Assembly (NCBI RefSeq): GCF_040605455.1 | Contig: NZ_JBEXCV010000013.1 | Location: 33,368 to 97,367 of the forward strand | Direction: 5' to 3' | Length of the DNA: 64,000 bases | Origin: Embleya sp040605455 | GTDB lineage: Bacteria; Actinomycetota; Actinomycetes; Streptomycetales; Streptomycetaceae | Shown: one piece after another, positions 23,106 to 31,377 of the stretch | Layout of the letters: the number at the start of each line of letters is the position of its first letter | How positions within the stretch are numbered: the stretch's first letter is position 1 | The notes under the pieces: model-generated | What the model saw: the letters and a program-made list of their open reading frames with translations, nothing else | What the model was told of the DNA's origin: nothing | Databases searched by the model: none | Program-made: the position numbers and the translations under genes

Positions 23106-23990
23106 TCACGGAACCTGCGGGGCGTCGAGCAGCCGCACTCGCACGTCGGCCGGGTACCCGGTGTCGCGCGCGGTCCGCCGGGCGAACTCGGCCATCCCCT
23201 GCAGGTGTCGCGCGCCGAGCGAGTAGTCCAGCGCCTCGGTGTAGTAGCGCTCCAGCGTGGCCGCGTCGAAGGCCTCCCACCGGGCCACGTGCTCGCAGAC
23301 CTTGTCCACCTCCCGCATGCACAGGTCGCGCGACTCCAGGAAGGCCTGGTGCACCGCGTGCACCTCGGCCGGATACGCGGCCAGGAAGTCGCGGCGCGCG
23401 GCCCACACCGCGAACACGAACGGCAGCCCGGTCCACTGCTTCCACTCGTACGCGAGGTCGTAGACCAGCAGGCCCAGGCGCGGCGCGTCGTACAGCGTCG
23501 CGCGCAGCGCGACGTCGCCGATCACCACCGCGGCGTCCGCCTCCTGCATCATCAGGCCCAGGTCGGGCGCCGAGGTGAAGAACTCGGGCCGCACGCCGTA
23601 CTTCTCCTCCAGCAGCAGCCGGGCCAGCCGAACCCCGGTGCGACTTTGCGAACCGAGCGCGACCCGGGCCCCGTCGAGCTTCTCGATCGGCACCTGGCTG
23701 ACCAGCATCACCGACATCACCGGTCCGTCGGCGGCCACCGCGATGTCCGGGAGCACCACCAGGTCGTCCGCATGGCGCAGGAACTCGACCACGCTGATCG
23801 GCGCGATGTCGAGGTCGCCGCGCACGAGGGCGTCGTTGAGGTTGTCCGGAGTGTCCTTGGTCAGGTCCAGATCCACCAACGAGCCCGTGCGGGCCAGCCC
23901 CCAGTAGATGGGCAGGCAGTTGAGGTACTGGATATGGCCTACCCGGGGTCGCCGGCGGCCGGCTTGCGGCGCGTTGTCCACAGTGTCCAT
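23106..23990 (-). CDS. mqnA: Chorismate dehydratase
   Basis: The 294-residue protein is MqnA, which turns chorismate into 3-enolpyruvylbenzoate at the start of the futalosine route. It has the periplasmic-binding-protein-like fold with HIQYLNCLPIYWGL near 19-32 and DIAPISVVEFL near 61-71, both typical of the family. ATG 23990 is the only sensible start. A 127-base gap with GAACGAATACGAGTGGAAC-like imperfect repeats separates it from mqnC. It is divergent from the membrane gene at 24157. Confidence 0.9.
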   Translation of the reverse strand: MDTVDNAPQAGRRRPRVGHIQYLNCLPIYWGLARTGSLVDLDLTKDTPDNLNDALVRGDLDIAPISVVEFLRHADDLVVLPDIAVAADGPVMSVMLVSQVPIEKLDGARVALGSQSRTGVRLARLLLEEKYGVRPEFFTSAPDLGLMMQEADAAVVIGDVALRATLYDAPRLGLLVYDLAYEWKQWTGLPFVFAVWAARRDFLAAYPAEVHAVHQAFLESRDLCMREVDKVCEHVARWEAFDAATLERYYTEALDYSLGARHLQGMAEFARRTARDTGYPADVRVRLLDAPQVP

Positions 23991-24156
23991 CCCCGCAGGC
24001 TATGCCCGGGTGTACGGATCACCGGTACCGACCCGGGCCGGTGTCACCGAACAGGCACAACACCGCACGCGCGGCAGTGGCAGCGGCGTACGGGTGAGAT
24101 TCTCGGATGCCGAGTCGATTCCACGGCGGTTCGACCACAACGACGGAGGAAGCGCG

Positions 24157-25212
24157 ATGCACTCGTCCCCGGGCTCGTATCCGGGCCAGGGTGGCGGCTA
24201 CCCGCCCCCGCCCCCGCCCTATGCGTCCACGCCCGCCCCACCGCCCGCATACGATCCGGGCGGCCCGTATCAACCGGGCGGTCCGGGCGGCGGCGGCTCC
24301 TACGGGCCTCCGCCTCGGCAGCCCTCGGGACCCGCGTACGGCGCGCTGCGCGGCACCGTCGCCGGGATCAGCCTGGTGCTGGCGGTGCTGCTGACGATCC
24401 CGGCACTGTCCGCATTGTGGCTGCGCTGGGAGGTGGTCTCCGAGCAGGGGTTCACCGACAACGCGGTCGCGCTGATCGACGAGTCGGCGATCCGCAGTGA
24501 GGTCGCCCGGCTGATGACCGACGAGGTGATCAAGCAACTCCCGACGACCGTGCGCGGTCAGGTACCGCGCGACGTGGTGCAGAGCGCGGTGAACGAGGAG
24601 ATCGGCAAGCCCTCGTTCAAGGCGGTCTGGAAGGACGGCATCGCCACCGCGCACGACGTGGTGATGTCGTCCATCCTCGGTCGGGACAGCAAGAACGTCA
24701 CAGCGGACGGCGACAAGGTGGTGGTCAACCTCAAGAGCCCGCTCGACGCGATCGTGCCCCGGCTGAACAAGGCCGGGATCCCGGTGTCGAAGGCGAGCCT
24801 GCCCACCAGCATCCCGATCGACCTGGCCCAACTGCCGCACGCCTCCGAGGCCAAGCAGGGCCGGGACGCGTTCCAAGCCGTCGACGACGCGGGCAAGTGG
24901 CTGCCGATCCTGACCGTGGCGCTGCTGCTGGTCGGCCTGGTGGTCGCGGTCAACCGGTTCCGCGCGCTGATCATGACCGGCGTCGGCCTGCTCGTCACAA
25001 GCGGCCTGCTGCTGCTCCTGGTATCCGCCGCGAGCGGGCCGATCGCCGACGATCTGGCCACCCGCAACACCTTGAACCGGGAGGGCATCGAGGCGATCTA
25101 CGACGTGTTCACGGATTCGCTGACCACGATGGCCTGGTCGGTCCTCGCGGCCTCGATCGTGGCGATCGTGGTGGGCGCGGTCGGCCTGAGCCTGCGCGGA
25201 CGCCGGCGCTGA
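24157..25212 (+). CDS. Conserved actinobacterial membrane protein with Pro-rich N-terminus
   Basis: The 351-residue protein starts with about 60 residues rich in Pro, Gly and Tyr, then a transmembrane helix (about 70-90), an external domain of about 160 residues, and three more hydrophobic segments near residues 248-270, 268-292 and 325-345. GGAGGA lies 6 bases ahead of ATG 24157. It is divergent from mqnA. The family is common in streptomycetes but I know no function for it. Confidence 0.75.
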   Translation: MHSSPGSYPGQGGGYPPPPPPYASTPAPPPAYDPGGPYQPGGPGGGGSYGPPPRQPSGPAYGALRGTVAGISLVLAVLLTIPALSALWLRWEVVSEQGFTDNAVALIDESAIRSEVARLMTDEVIKQLPTTVRGQVPRDVVQSAVNEEIGKPSFKAVWKDGIATAHDVVMSSILGRDSKNVTADGDKVVVNLKSPLDAIVPRLNKAGIPVSKASLPTSIPIDLAQLPHASEAKQGRDAFQAVDDAGKWLPILTVALLLVGLVVAVNRFRALIMTGVGLLVTSGLLLLLVSAASGPIADDLATRNTLNREGIEAIYDVFTDSLTTMAWSVLAASIVAIVVGAVGLSLRGRRR

Positions 25213-25286
25213 CGAACACCGCGCACGGCGGCGCCGCGCGGGCACCACTGCGGAGCGCCGCGAACGGCGCGGCCGTGGGCGGCACA

Positions 25287-25322
25287 AGAGGGCGGGCCCG
25301 GAGCGATCCGGTCCCGCCCTCT
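25287..25322. terminator. Bidirectional terminator hairpin
   Basis: AGAGGGCGGG 25287-25296 plus CCGG 25298-25301 pair with CCGG 25108-type partner at 25308-25311 and CCCGCCCTCT 25313-25322, with one internal mismatch. It lies between the convergent membrane-protein and Asp23 genes. Confidence 0.8.
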
Positions 25323-25353
25323 CCCACGCGGCTTCGGGGCCGCCGGCCCGGTC

Positions 25354-25845
25354 TCACGCCAGGTTGCGCGAGGAGGTGTCGTCGTCGTCCTGCTCGATGT
25401 GGATGTCGTCCACGGAGATGTCCACCTCGACCACCTCCAGGCCGGTCATGCGCTCGATCGACTCGATCACGTGGTCGCGCACCGCCGCGGCGACCTCGGC
25501 GATCGCCGCGCCGTACTCCACCACAAGGCTCAGGTCGACCGCACACTGCTTCTCGCCGACCTCGACGCTGACTCCGCGCGCCGCGTCCGGACGACCGCCC
25601 GGTACGGCCTTGCGCATCGCGGCGAAGGCCCGGGAGACCCCACTGCCGAGCGCGTACACGCCCGGGATCTCGCGCGCAGCCAGTCCGGCGACCTTGGCCA
25701 CCACTCCGTCCGCGATCGAGGTCCGCCCTCGGTCCGTTGCCAGTGCGGTCACCTCGGTGAGGTGTCCGGAGCCGGACGCCGACCGCTCGGGCCGGTGCGG
25801 ACGGCCGGTGGTCTTGTCGGGTGTGTGGACGGGTGAGTCTGTCAT
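25354..25845 (-). CDS. Asp23/Gls24-family envelope stress protein
   Basis: The 163-residue product has an Asp23 domain from about residue 40: GRTSIADGVVAKVAGLAAREIPGV is the family's opening, followed by VSVEVGEKQCAVDLSLVVEYG. These proteins are linked to envelope stress and often occur in sets in actinomycetes; here it is single. A disordered 35-residue N-terminus and an acidic tail (QDDDDTS) flank the domain. ATG 25845 is preferred over an upstream start for its position after GAGG. Confidence 0.85.
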   Translation of the reverse strand: MTDSPVHTPDKTTGRPHRPERSASGSGHLTEVTALATDRGRTSIADGVVAKVAGLAAREIPGVYALGSGVSRAFAAMRKAVPGGRPDAARGVSVEVGEKQCAVDLSLVVEYGAAIAEVAAAVRDHVIESIERMTGLEVVEVDISVDDIHIEQDDDDTSSRNLA

Positions 25846-26078
25846 GGCTGGAACCTCGTCTTTCGCCGCTTCGTGAGAGGTGCGGGCTTCCCTCACATGA
25901 GGAGTGACCCCTTCCCGATCGATTCGTCACGCAATCCGGGCGAATTAATCCGATCGGCCGCGAAAGTGAATTGGAACATGTTTCATTTCACGTCCGGCCA
26001 ACCGTTCAGGAGGCTTGCTCCTGCGCGTCGGAACCGCTTGTGATGGGACCCGTATACCCCGTCCAAGGAGGAAACACT

Positions 26079-26849
26079 GTGGAGCGGTTCCAGGATCGGC
26101 GCATCATCGTCACCGGTGGCGGCTCGGGCATCGGGCAGGCCACGGTGCTGCGGCTGCTGAGCGAGGCGGGCACGGTACACGCGGCGGACGTCAACGCCGA
26201 CGGGCTGGAGAAGACCCGAGCGATGGCGGCGGAGAAGGGCGTGGACGCCCGGCTGAGCACGGGCGTGCTGGACGTGTCCGACGAGGACGCGGTCGGCACG
26301 GGCGTGGCCGAGGTGGTCGAGCGCCTGGGCGGCCTGGACGTGCTGGTGAACGCGGCCGGGATCCTGCGCGCCGGCCACACCCACACGTTCCCGCTCGAAA
26401 AGTGGAACCAGATCATCACCGTCAACCTGACGGGCACGTTCCTGATGACCCGCGCCGCGCTGCCCCCGCTCCTGGAGACCGGCAACGGCGTGATCATCAA
26501 CTTCAGCTCCACGTCGGCGAGCTTCGCCCACCCGTACATGGCGGCCTACGCGGCCAGCAAGGGCGCGATCGACGCCTTCACCCACGCGATCGCACTCGAA
26601 TACAGCCGTCAGGGCCTGCGCGCGGTCAACGTCGCGCCCGGCAGCATCTCCAGCGGCATCGTCGACGACACCCCGAACCAGGTTCCGGACGACGCCGACT
26701 GGGAACTCTTCGGCAAGCTGATGCCGATCATCGGCGAGGGCATGGCCCACCCCGACGTAATCGCCGGCATGATCGCCGCGCTCGCCTCCGACGACGGCAA
26801 ATTCGTCACCGGCACATCCCTCCGCATAGACGGCGGCACACACGCCTAA
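26079..26849 (+). CDS. Short-chain dehydrogenase/reductase
   Basis: The 256-residue classical SDR has TGGGSGIG at 12-19, NAAG at 91-94, the catalytic Ser region NFSSTSA and Tyr157/Lys161 in YAASK. The Asp at the end of the second strand (AADVNA) points to NAD(H). AAGGAGG lies 7 bases ahead of GTG 26079. The C-terminal GTSLRIDGG is usual for the family. It stands alone between an envelope gene and a minisatellite, so the substrate is not indicated. Confidence 0.87.
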   Translation: MERFQDRRIIVTGGGSGIGQATVLRLLSEAGTVHAADVNADGLEKTRAMAAEKGVDARLSTGVLDVSDEDAVGTGVAEVVERLGGLDVLVNAAGILRAGHTHTFPLEKWNQIITVNLTGTFLMTRAALPPLLETGNGVIINFSSTSASFAHPYMAAYAASKGAIDAFTHAIALEYSRQGLRAVNVAPGSISSGIVDDTPNQVPDDADWELFGKLMPIIGEGMAHPDVIAGMIAALASDDGKFVTGTSLRIDGGTHA

Positions 26850-26892
26850 CCCGCCCCACCCCCTCGAACCGCCGGCCGAGCCAACCGGCCCG

Positions 26893-27066
26893 GCCGGCGC
26901 ATGAGGCCAACCCAGCCCCGCCGGCGCATGAGGCCACCCAGCCTCGCCGGCGCTTGAGGCGAACCAGCCCGGCCGGCGCTTGAGGCCAACCAGCCCGGCC
27001 GGCGCTTGAGGCCAACCAGCCCCGCCGGCGCTTGAGGCCAACCAGCCCCGCCGGCACTTGAGGCGA
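26893..27066. repeat. 27-bp minisatellite, about seven copies
   Basis: The unit contains GCCGGCGCTTGAGGCCAAC and recurs about every 27 bases from 26893 to 27066, with variants ATGAGG and ACTTGAGG in the core. Related 'GGCGNTTGAGG' motifs are widespread in streptomycete intergenic DNA in my recollection. It lies between the end of the SDR and the end of the chaplin gene. Confidence 0.88.
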
Positions 27067-27081
27067 ACCCAAGACGACGGA

Positions 27082-27113
27082 GGGCGCCGTACCGGTCACC
27101 CCGTACAGCGCCC
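27082..27113 (-). terminator. Hairpin after the chaplin gene
   Basis: GGGCGC 27082-27087 and GTAC 27089-27092 pair with GTAC 27103-27106 and GCGCCC 27108-27113, one mismatch. It begins 20 bases past the chaplin stop. Confidence 0.6.
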
Positions 27114-27132
27114 ACCGCAAGGTGCCCGCGCG

Positions 27133-27375
27133 TCAGCCCTGATTGACGCAGACGTTCCCGAACGCCGGGTTCACCAGGCCGACCAGGTTGACACTGTTGC
27201 CACACACGTTCACCGGAACGTGCACCGGGACCTGGATGTTGTTGCCCGAACCCACACCCGGCGAGCCGACGGCCGCGCCGTCCGCCCCGGAGCCGGCGTT
27301 GGCGGCACCCATGCCCGCAGCGAGGATGCCACCGGCGGCGGCGGTGATGATGGCCGCCTTCTTGACCGTGTTCAT
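27133..27375 (-). CDS. Short chaplin (hydrophobic aerial-hyphae surface protein)
   Basis: The 80-residue precursor has a Sec signal peptide (VKKAAIITAAAGGILAAGM, cleavage near ANA) and one chaplin domain with the signature GNNIQVPVHVPVNVCGNSV and NPAFGNVC. The two Cys residues form the known disulphide loop. It lacks a sorting signal, so it is a short, freely secreted chaplin, of the kind that assembles into the amyloid sheath lowering surface tension during aerial growth. GGAGGA precedes ATG 27375. Confidence 0.93.
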   Translation of the reverse strand: MNTVKKAAIITAAAGGILAAGMGAANAGSGADGAAVGSPGVGSGNNIQVPVHVPVNVCGNSVNLVGLVNPAFGNVCVNQG

Positions 27376-27701
27376 TCTTCCTCCATGTCACAGTGCCGCA
27401 CGAACGGATGCGGCACGTGGGACAACGAAGGCTGCGGCGACGAGCAACGCCCGACCGTTCGGTTGCCCATCGATTCACCCCTGCGCGGACGGATGCTTGC
27501 GTCGTACGCCGGTGGCAGGCGCCCGCGCACCCCCGGCTCCACTCCTGCCCCACCGGGCGAACCGACCCCACCCACGCGAAACGATCGACGCCCCGCAAAG
27601 CCGAGGCTTCGCGGGGCGTGGGGGACGTAGGGGTCGGTCTGCTGAGGGTCTGCGGAGTTCGAGGCCGCGCCCGATCGACCGGGGCACGAACCGTCGGGAC
27701 G
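27376..27701. other. Upstream region of the chaplin gene
   Basis: It carries the chaplin promoter on the minus strand and the terminator of the next operon (27588-27619). No gene is supported. Confidence 0.5.
27588..27619 (-). terminator. Terminator hairpin downstream of the 27702 gene
   Basis: ACGCCCCGC 27588-27596 pairs with GCGGGGCGT 27611-27619, and inner AAGCC pairs with GGCTT, one mismatch between them, loop of two bases. Confidence 0.75.
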
Positions 27702-28022
27702 TCAGACGTCCTCGTCGCCCTCGTCATCGTCCTCGGGCAGGTACTCGGCGCCCTCGGACTGCCAGCCGGCCTCGCTCAGCTCGGTGCCGGCGATGTCCTC
27801 GACAAGGCTGAACGGGTCGATCAGGTACGAGACCGACTCGGCCAGGTCGCTCTCGATCGCCGCGGTCGCGTCGGCCCGGTCGCCCGAGGACAGCTCCTCG
27901 TCCGCCTTGACGCTGTCCAGCGCCGCGGCACGCAGCGCGTCGGCGTCGGTGACCTCCAGCACGATTTCGAGGTTGAGCCGAATGTAGCGGGTCGTGGAGT
28001 CGGAGGAAGTCGCGTTTTCCAT
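27702..28022 (-). CDS. Small acidic conserved protein, function unknown
   Basis: The 106-residue protein is strongly acidic, ending in a Glu/Asp run (PEDDDEGDEDV). The first part (RYIRLNLEIVLEVTDADALRAAA) looks like a beta strand followed by helices. No catalytic motif or membrane segment is seen. It starts at ATG 28022, 55 bases after the 39-residue membrane gene, in the same direction. I recall similar proteins in streptomycetes without a known role. Confidence 0.7.
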   Translation of the reverse strand: MENATSSDSTTRYIRLNLEIVLEVTDADALRAAALDSVKADEELSSGDRADATAAIESDLAESVSYLIDPFSLVEDIAGTELSEAGWQSEGAEYLPEDDDEGDEDV

Positions 28023-28077
28023 GAGCGCGAGCCTACGGGCCCGCGACCGGCCGCCGGCGCGCTGACGCGCCGTGCAC

Positions 28078-28197
28078 TCAGCGGTGGCCGTAGGTCACCG
28101 CAGTGAACATCAGTGCCCCGAAGACGACGGAGAATCCGAGGATGTAGATCGCGATCCGGATCCACATCCCGGTCGCCCGGCTCTTCTCGCTCTCCAT
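28078..28197 (-). CDS. 39-residue single-span membrane protein
   Basis: ATG 28197 is preceded by GAGGAG at 9 bases. The product has a charged start (MESEKSRATG), then one hydrophobic span (WIRIAIYILGFSVVFGALMF) and ends TAVTYGHR. It is followed by the acidic gene at 27702 and preceded by the XRE-cupin regulator, all on the minus strand. Too short for a family call, but start signal, codon use and topology all support a real gene. Confidence 0.68.
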   Translation of the reverse strand: MESEKSRATGMWIRIAIYILGFSVVFGALMFTAVTYGHR

Positions 28198-28272
28198 CAC
28201 GGCGAACTCCTCAGACTTGGGCGGGCGCGGACCCGGGCGGGCTCACCCGCGAGCGGCTCGGACACGAGCGGC

Positions 28273-28902
28273 TCAGACATGAGCGGGGAGGCACGGCGAG
28301 AACGCGACCAGCGCCGGCGCCGCGTGGACCATCAGAAACTCGACCGGCAAATACGCGTCGGCGGATTCCATCCGATGCGCCAACCCCGAGTCGAAGTGCG
28401 CCACGTCGCCGGGGCCGAGCAGGTGGGTGGCCCCGTCCAGGGTCAACCGGAGCTGGCCGGTCAACACGTACAGCCATTCCTCGCCCGGGTGCACCCGACC
28501 CGGCCCGTCCGCCCGACCCGCCGGCACCCGCACCCGCAGCGCCTGCATGCCGCGGCGCGGACTGCCCACGCGCCAGTAGGTCCAGCCGTGCGCCTCGACC
28601 GGTTCGGCCGCCCGGGCCCGAACCACCGGCTCGGCCGAGGCACCGTCCTCGCCGAGCAGTTCGGAGACGGTGGTGTTGTAGGCCCGAGCCAGGGTCAACA
28701 GCGCGGGCAACGACGGCTGTCGGCGCTCGTGTTCGAGCCGGGAGAGATAGGCGACGGATAGCTTGGTCAGTTGCGCGGCCTCGTCGAGCTTGAACCCGTT
28801 GGCCCGACGGGCCGCACGCAACCGGTCGCCGAGCCCGGTCGGTACCGCCTCGGCGGGTGCCGGTTCCGGCTCGTCGGTGTCGTAGCTTTGAGAAGCGGCC
28901 AT
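28273..28902 (-). CDS. XRE-cupin transcriptional regulator
   Basis: The 209-residue protein joins an XRE helix-turn-helix (GDRLRAARRANGFKLDEAAQ ... LSRLEHERRQPSLP, residues about 25-75) to a C-terminal cupin (VHPGEEWLYVLTGQLRLTLDG ... LGPGDVAHFDS). Regulators of this build sense small metabolites through the cupin, often in amino-acid or polyamine pathways. ATG 28902 is used; its ribosome site is weak. Three TTGCCTC half sites lie 29-56 bases upstream, suggesting autoregulation. Confidence 0.87.
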   Translation of the reverse strand: MAASQSYDTDEPEPAPAEAVPTGLGDRLRAARRANGFKLDEAAQLTKLSVAYLSRLEHERRQPSLPALLTLARAYNTTVSELLGEDGASAEPVVRARAAEPVEAHGWTYWRVGSPRRGMQALRVRVPAGRADGPGRVHPGEEWLYVLTGQLRLTLDGATHLLGPGDVAHFDSGLAHRMESADAYLPVEFLMVHAAPALVAFSPCLPAHV

Positions 28903-28930
28903 GCTTCGAGGTTAGGCAGGACCCGACCAA

Positions 28931-28958
28931 TGAGGCAATTAACTTGCCTCAGAGGCAA
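28931..28958. promoter_or_regulatory. Three-half-site operator of the XRE-cupin gene
   Basis: TGAGGCAA 28931-28938 and TTGCCTCA 28944-28951 form a perfect dyad with a 5-base centre; the second arm also forms a perfect dyad TTGCCTC-A-GAGGCAA with 28952-28958. The sites share the middle half, so two overlapping registers exist. It lies directly ahead of the regulator. Confidence 0.7.
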
Positions 28959-29024
28959 ATATACCTGCTTCGACTCGGCGCATATCGGATATAGAAGCCG
29001 AAATCCCCGCCCGTCTGCCCTGTG

Positions 29025-29588
29025 TCAGGCGCAGCGCCCCGGCGCAAGCACGCCCGCCGGTACCTCGGCCTCCACCAGCACCACGCCGTCCTCGTAACCG
29101 CGCCGACTGACCAGCCCCGCCCGGTCGAACAGGCCGAGCATCCGCCGGTTCCACGGCAGCACGTGCGCCCGCAGGTCACTCGCCCCGCGCACGGCCGCGT
29201 GCTCGACCAGCGAGCGCAGCAGCGTGGTGCCGAGCCCGTGCCGCTGCCACCCGTCCTCGACCAGCAGCGCCATTTCGGCGACCGGCTCGTGCGCCGGGTG
29301 GAAGAGGGTGGCCAGCGCCCCGATCGCACCGTCGGGCGCGACCGCCACCAGGCTCACCCCGTGCTCCGGCACCAGCAACCGGCTCAGCGCACTCTCCGGC
29401 AACCGGGGCGCCGAGGTGAAGTAGCGCAATCGGCGGGTGTCCGGCGAGCACCGCTCGTGCATCGCACGCACCTGCGCGGCGTCCCGGGTGTGGGCCACGC
29501 GCACCCGTACGTGCGACGGCCACTCGCCCGCGCGGACCGCACTCACCACGGTCAGCCGGGCCCGGCCCCGCATCGATATCGCCGTCAT
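29025..29588 (-). CDS. GNAT-family N-acetyltransferase
   Basis: The 187-residue protein has the acetyl-CoA binding motif WQRHGLGTTLLRSL near residues 112-125, preceded by the VAEMALLVED strand, as in GNAT enzymes. An Arg-rich N-terminus (RLRYFTSAP) resembles the GNAT domain found in protein-lysine acetyltransferases of actinobacteria, but the CoA-ligase or cAMP domains of those are absent. ATG 29588 is chosen over GTG 29609 because AGGG precedes it. The acceptor is unknown. Confidence 0.82.
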   Translation of the reverse strand: MTAISMRGRARLTVVSAVRAGEWPSHVRVRVAHTRDAAQVRAMHERCSPDTRRLRYFTSAPRLPESALSRLLVPEHGVSLVAVAPDGAIGALATLFHPAHEPVAEMALLVEDGWQRHGLGTTLLRSLVEHAAVRGASDLRAHVLPWNRRMLGLFDRAGLVSRRGYEDGVVLVEAEVPAGVLAPGRCA

Positions 29589-29744
29589 GTCCCTACCGCC
29601 TCTCGCCACCGGAGCGGTCCCCTCGCGGTCCGTCCTCGCCGAACCCCCACGGTGTCGAGGCGGTGTTACGCATCGACTACGTGGGCGTGTCCGGAGCGAA
29701 CCGATCCGGTGACGTCGCCGCCCCGGTGGCGAAACACGGCCGAC

Positions 29745-31121
29745 TCAGCCCGCCAGGTGGCCCAGCAGGTCCTGCCGGGTGACCACGCCCTGCGGCTTGC
29801 CGTGCACCAGCACCAACGCCGCGTCGGCCTGCTCCAGCACCCGCGCGAGACGCGCGATCGGCTCACCGGAGCCGACCACCGGCAGCGGCACCGACATGAA
29901 CTTCTCCAACGGGTCGCCCGCCGACGCGCGACCGGACACCAGCGCGTCCAACAGGTCGCGCTCGGCGATCGAGCCGACCACCTCGGCGGCCATCACGTCC
30001 GGGTGGCCCGCACCGGGCTTGACCACCGGCATCTGGCTGACCCCGAACTCGCGCAGGATCGCGATCGAGTCGCCGACGCTCTCCTCCGGGTGCACATGCA
30101 CCAGCGCGGGCAGGTCGCCCTGCTTGCGGGCCAGGATGTCGGCCACGGTGGCCTCGTTCGGGTCCGCGTCCAGGAAGCCGTAGTCGGCCATCCACTCGTC
30201 GTTGAAGATCTTGCTGAGGTAGCCGCGCCCGGAGTCCGGCAGCAGCACGACGACCACGTCGTCCGGCCCCAGCTGCTCGGCCGCACGCAGCGCCGCGACC
30301 ACGGCCATCCCGCACGAGCCGCCGACCAGCAGGCCCTCCTCGCGGGCGAGCCGGCGCGTCATCAGGAACGAGTCGCGGTCGGACACCGCGATGATCTCGT
30401 CCGGCACCCCGCTGTCGTACGCGGTCGGCCAGAAGTCCTCACCGACACCCTCGACCAGGTACGGCCGGCCGCTGCCGCCGGAGTACACCGAGCCTTCCGG
30501 GTCGGCGCCGACCACGCGCACGCCGCCGTTCGAGACCTCCTTGAGGAAGCGCCCCGTCCCGGAGATGGTGCCGCCGGTGCCGACGCCGGCCACGAAGCAG
30601 GTGATCCGACCGTCGGTCTGCTCCCACAACTCGGGACCCGTGGAGAGGTAGTGCGACTGCGGGTTCTCCGGGTTGGAGTACTGGTCGGGCTTCCACGCGC
30701 CGGGCGTCTCGCGCACCAGCCGGTCCGAGACGTTGTAGTAGGAGTCGGGGTGCTCGGGGTCGACCGCGGTCGGGCAGACCACCACCTCGGCCCCGTAGGC
30801 CCGCATGACATTGATCTTGTCCATGCTGACCTTGTCCGGGCAGACGAACACGCACTTGTATCCCCGTCGCTGCGCCACCATCGCCAGCCCGACTCCGGTG
30901 TTGCCGGAGGTGGGCTCGACGATCGTGCCGCCCGGACGCAGCGCGCCCGACTGCTCGGCCGCGTCGATCATCCGCACGGCGATCCGGTCCTTGACCGAGC
31001 CGCCGGGGTTGAAGTACTCGACCTTCGCCAGCACCGTCGCCGACAACCCCGAGGTGACGGAGTTGAGCTTGACGAGGGGGGTGTCCCCGATCAGGTCGAG
31101 CATGGATTCGTGGTACCGCAC
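29745..31121 (-). CDS. cbs: Cystathionine beta-synthase
   Basis: The 458-residue enzyme joins a PLP-dependent catalytic domain to a pair of CBS domains. The Schiff-base lysine is Lys44 in NPGGSVKDR; TSGNTG, GTGGTISG and the PDSG motif bind the substrate and phosphate. From about residue 340 two CBS repeats follow, which in other organisms bind adenosyl ligands. It condenses homocysteine with serine in the reverse transsulphuration route. GTG 31121 with GGAGG 5 bases ahead is preferred to a longer start. It is divergent from an SGNH hydrolase gene. Confidence 0.92.
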   Translation of the reverse strand: MRYHESMLDLIGDTPLVKLNSVTSGLSATVLAKVEYFNPGGSVKDRIAVRMIDAAEQSGALRPGGTIVEPTSGNTGVGLAMVAQRRGYKCVFVCPDKVSMDKINVMRAYGAEVVVCPTAVDPEHPDSYYNVSDRLVRETPGAWKPDQYSNPENPQSHYLSTGPELWEQTDGRITCFVAGVGTGGTISGTGRFLKEVSNGGVRVVGADPEGSVYSGGSGRPYLVEGVGEDFWPTAYDSGVPDEIIAVSDRDSFLMTRRLAREEGLLVGGSCGMAVVAALRAAEQLGPDDVVVVLLPDSGRGYLSKIFNDEWMADYGFLDADPNEATVADILARKQGDLPALVHVHPEESVGDSIAILREFGVSQMPVVKPGAGHPDVMAAEVVGSIAERDLLDALVSGRASAGDPLEKFMSVPLPVVGSGEPIARLARVLEQADAALVLVHGKPQGVVTRQDLLGHLAG

Positions 31122-31377
31122 GGAACCTCCGCCATGAGTGCGCATCAGCCGGGGCCGGATGGCCCAAAATCCTCACATTGCGCTAACTTCTCCCAGCCTA
31201 GTCCGCGCTTTCGCGCCGGACACGACACTGCGGCTTCGACCCGCGCCCACGCCGCGCGCCCCGCCGCGCCCTCGGCTGTCCGCCGACGAACCTGACGGTC
31301 GGTTAGGGTCGGCGTGGAGTTCGCGACGGGGAGGAGCCCGAGGTCTTGTACACGACGGCCGGCCGCGGTGCCCGGCG

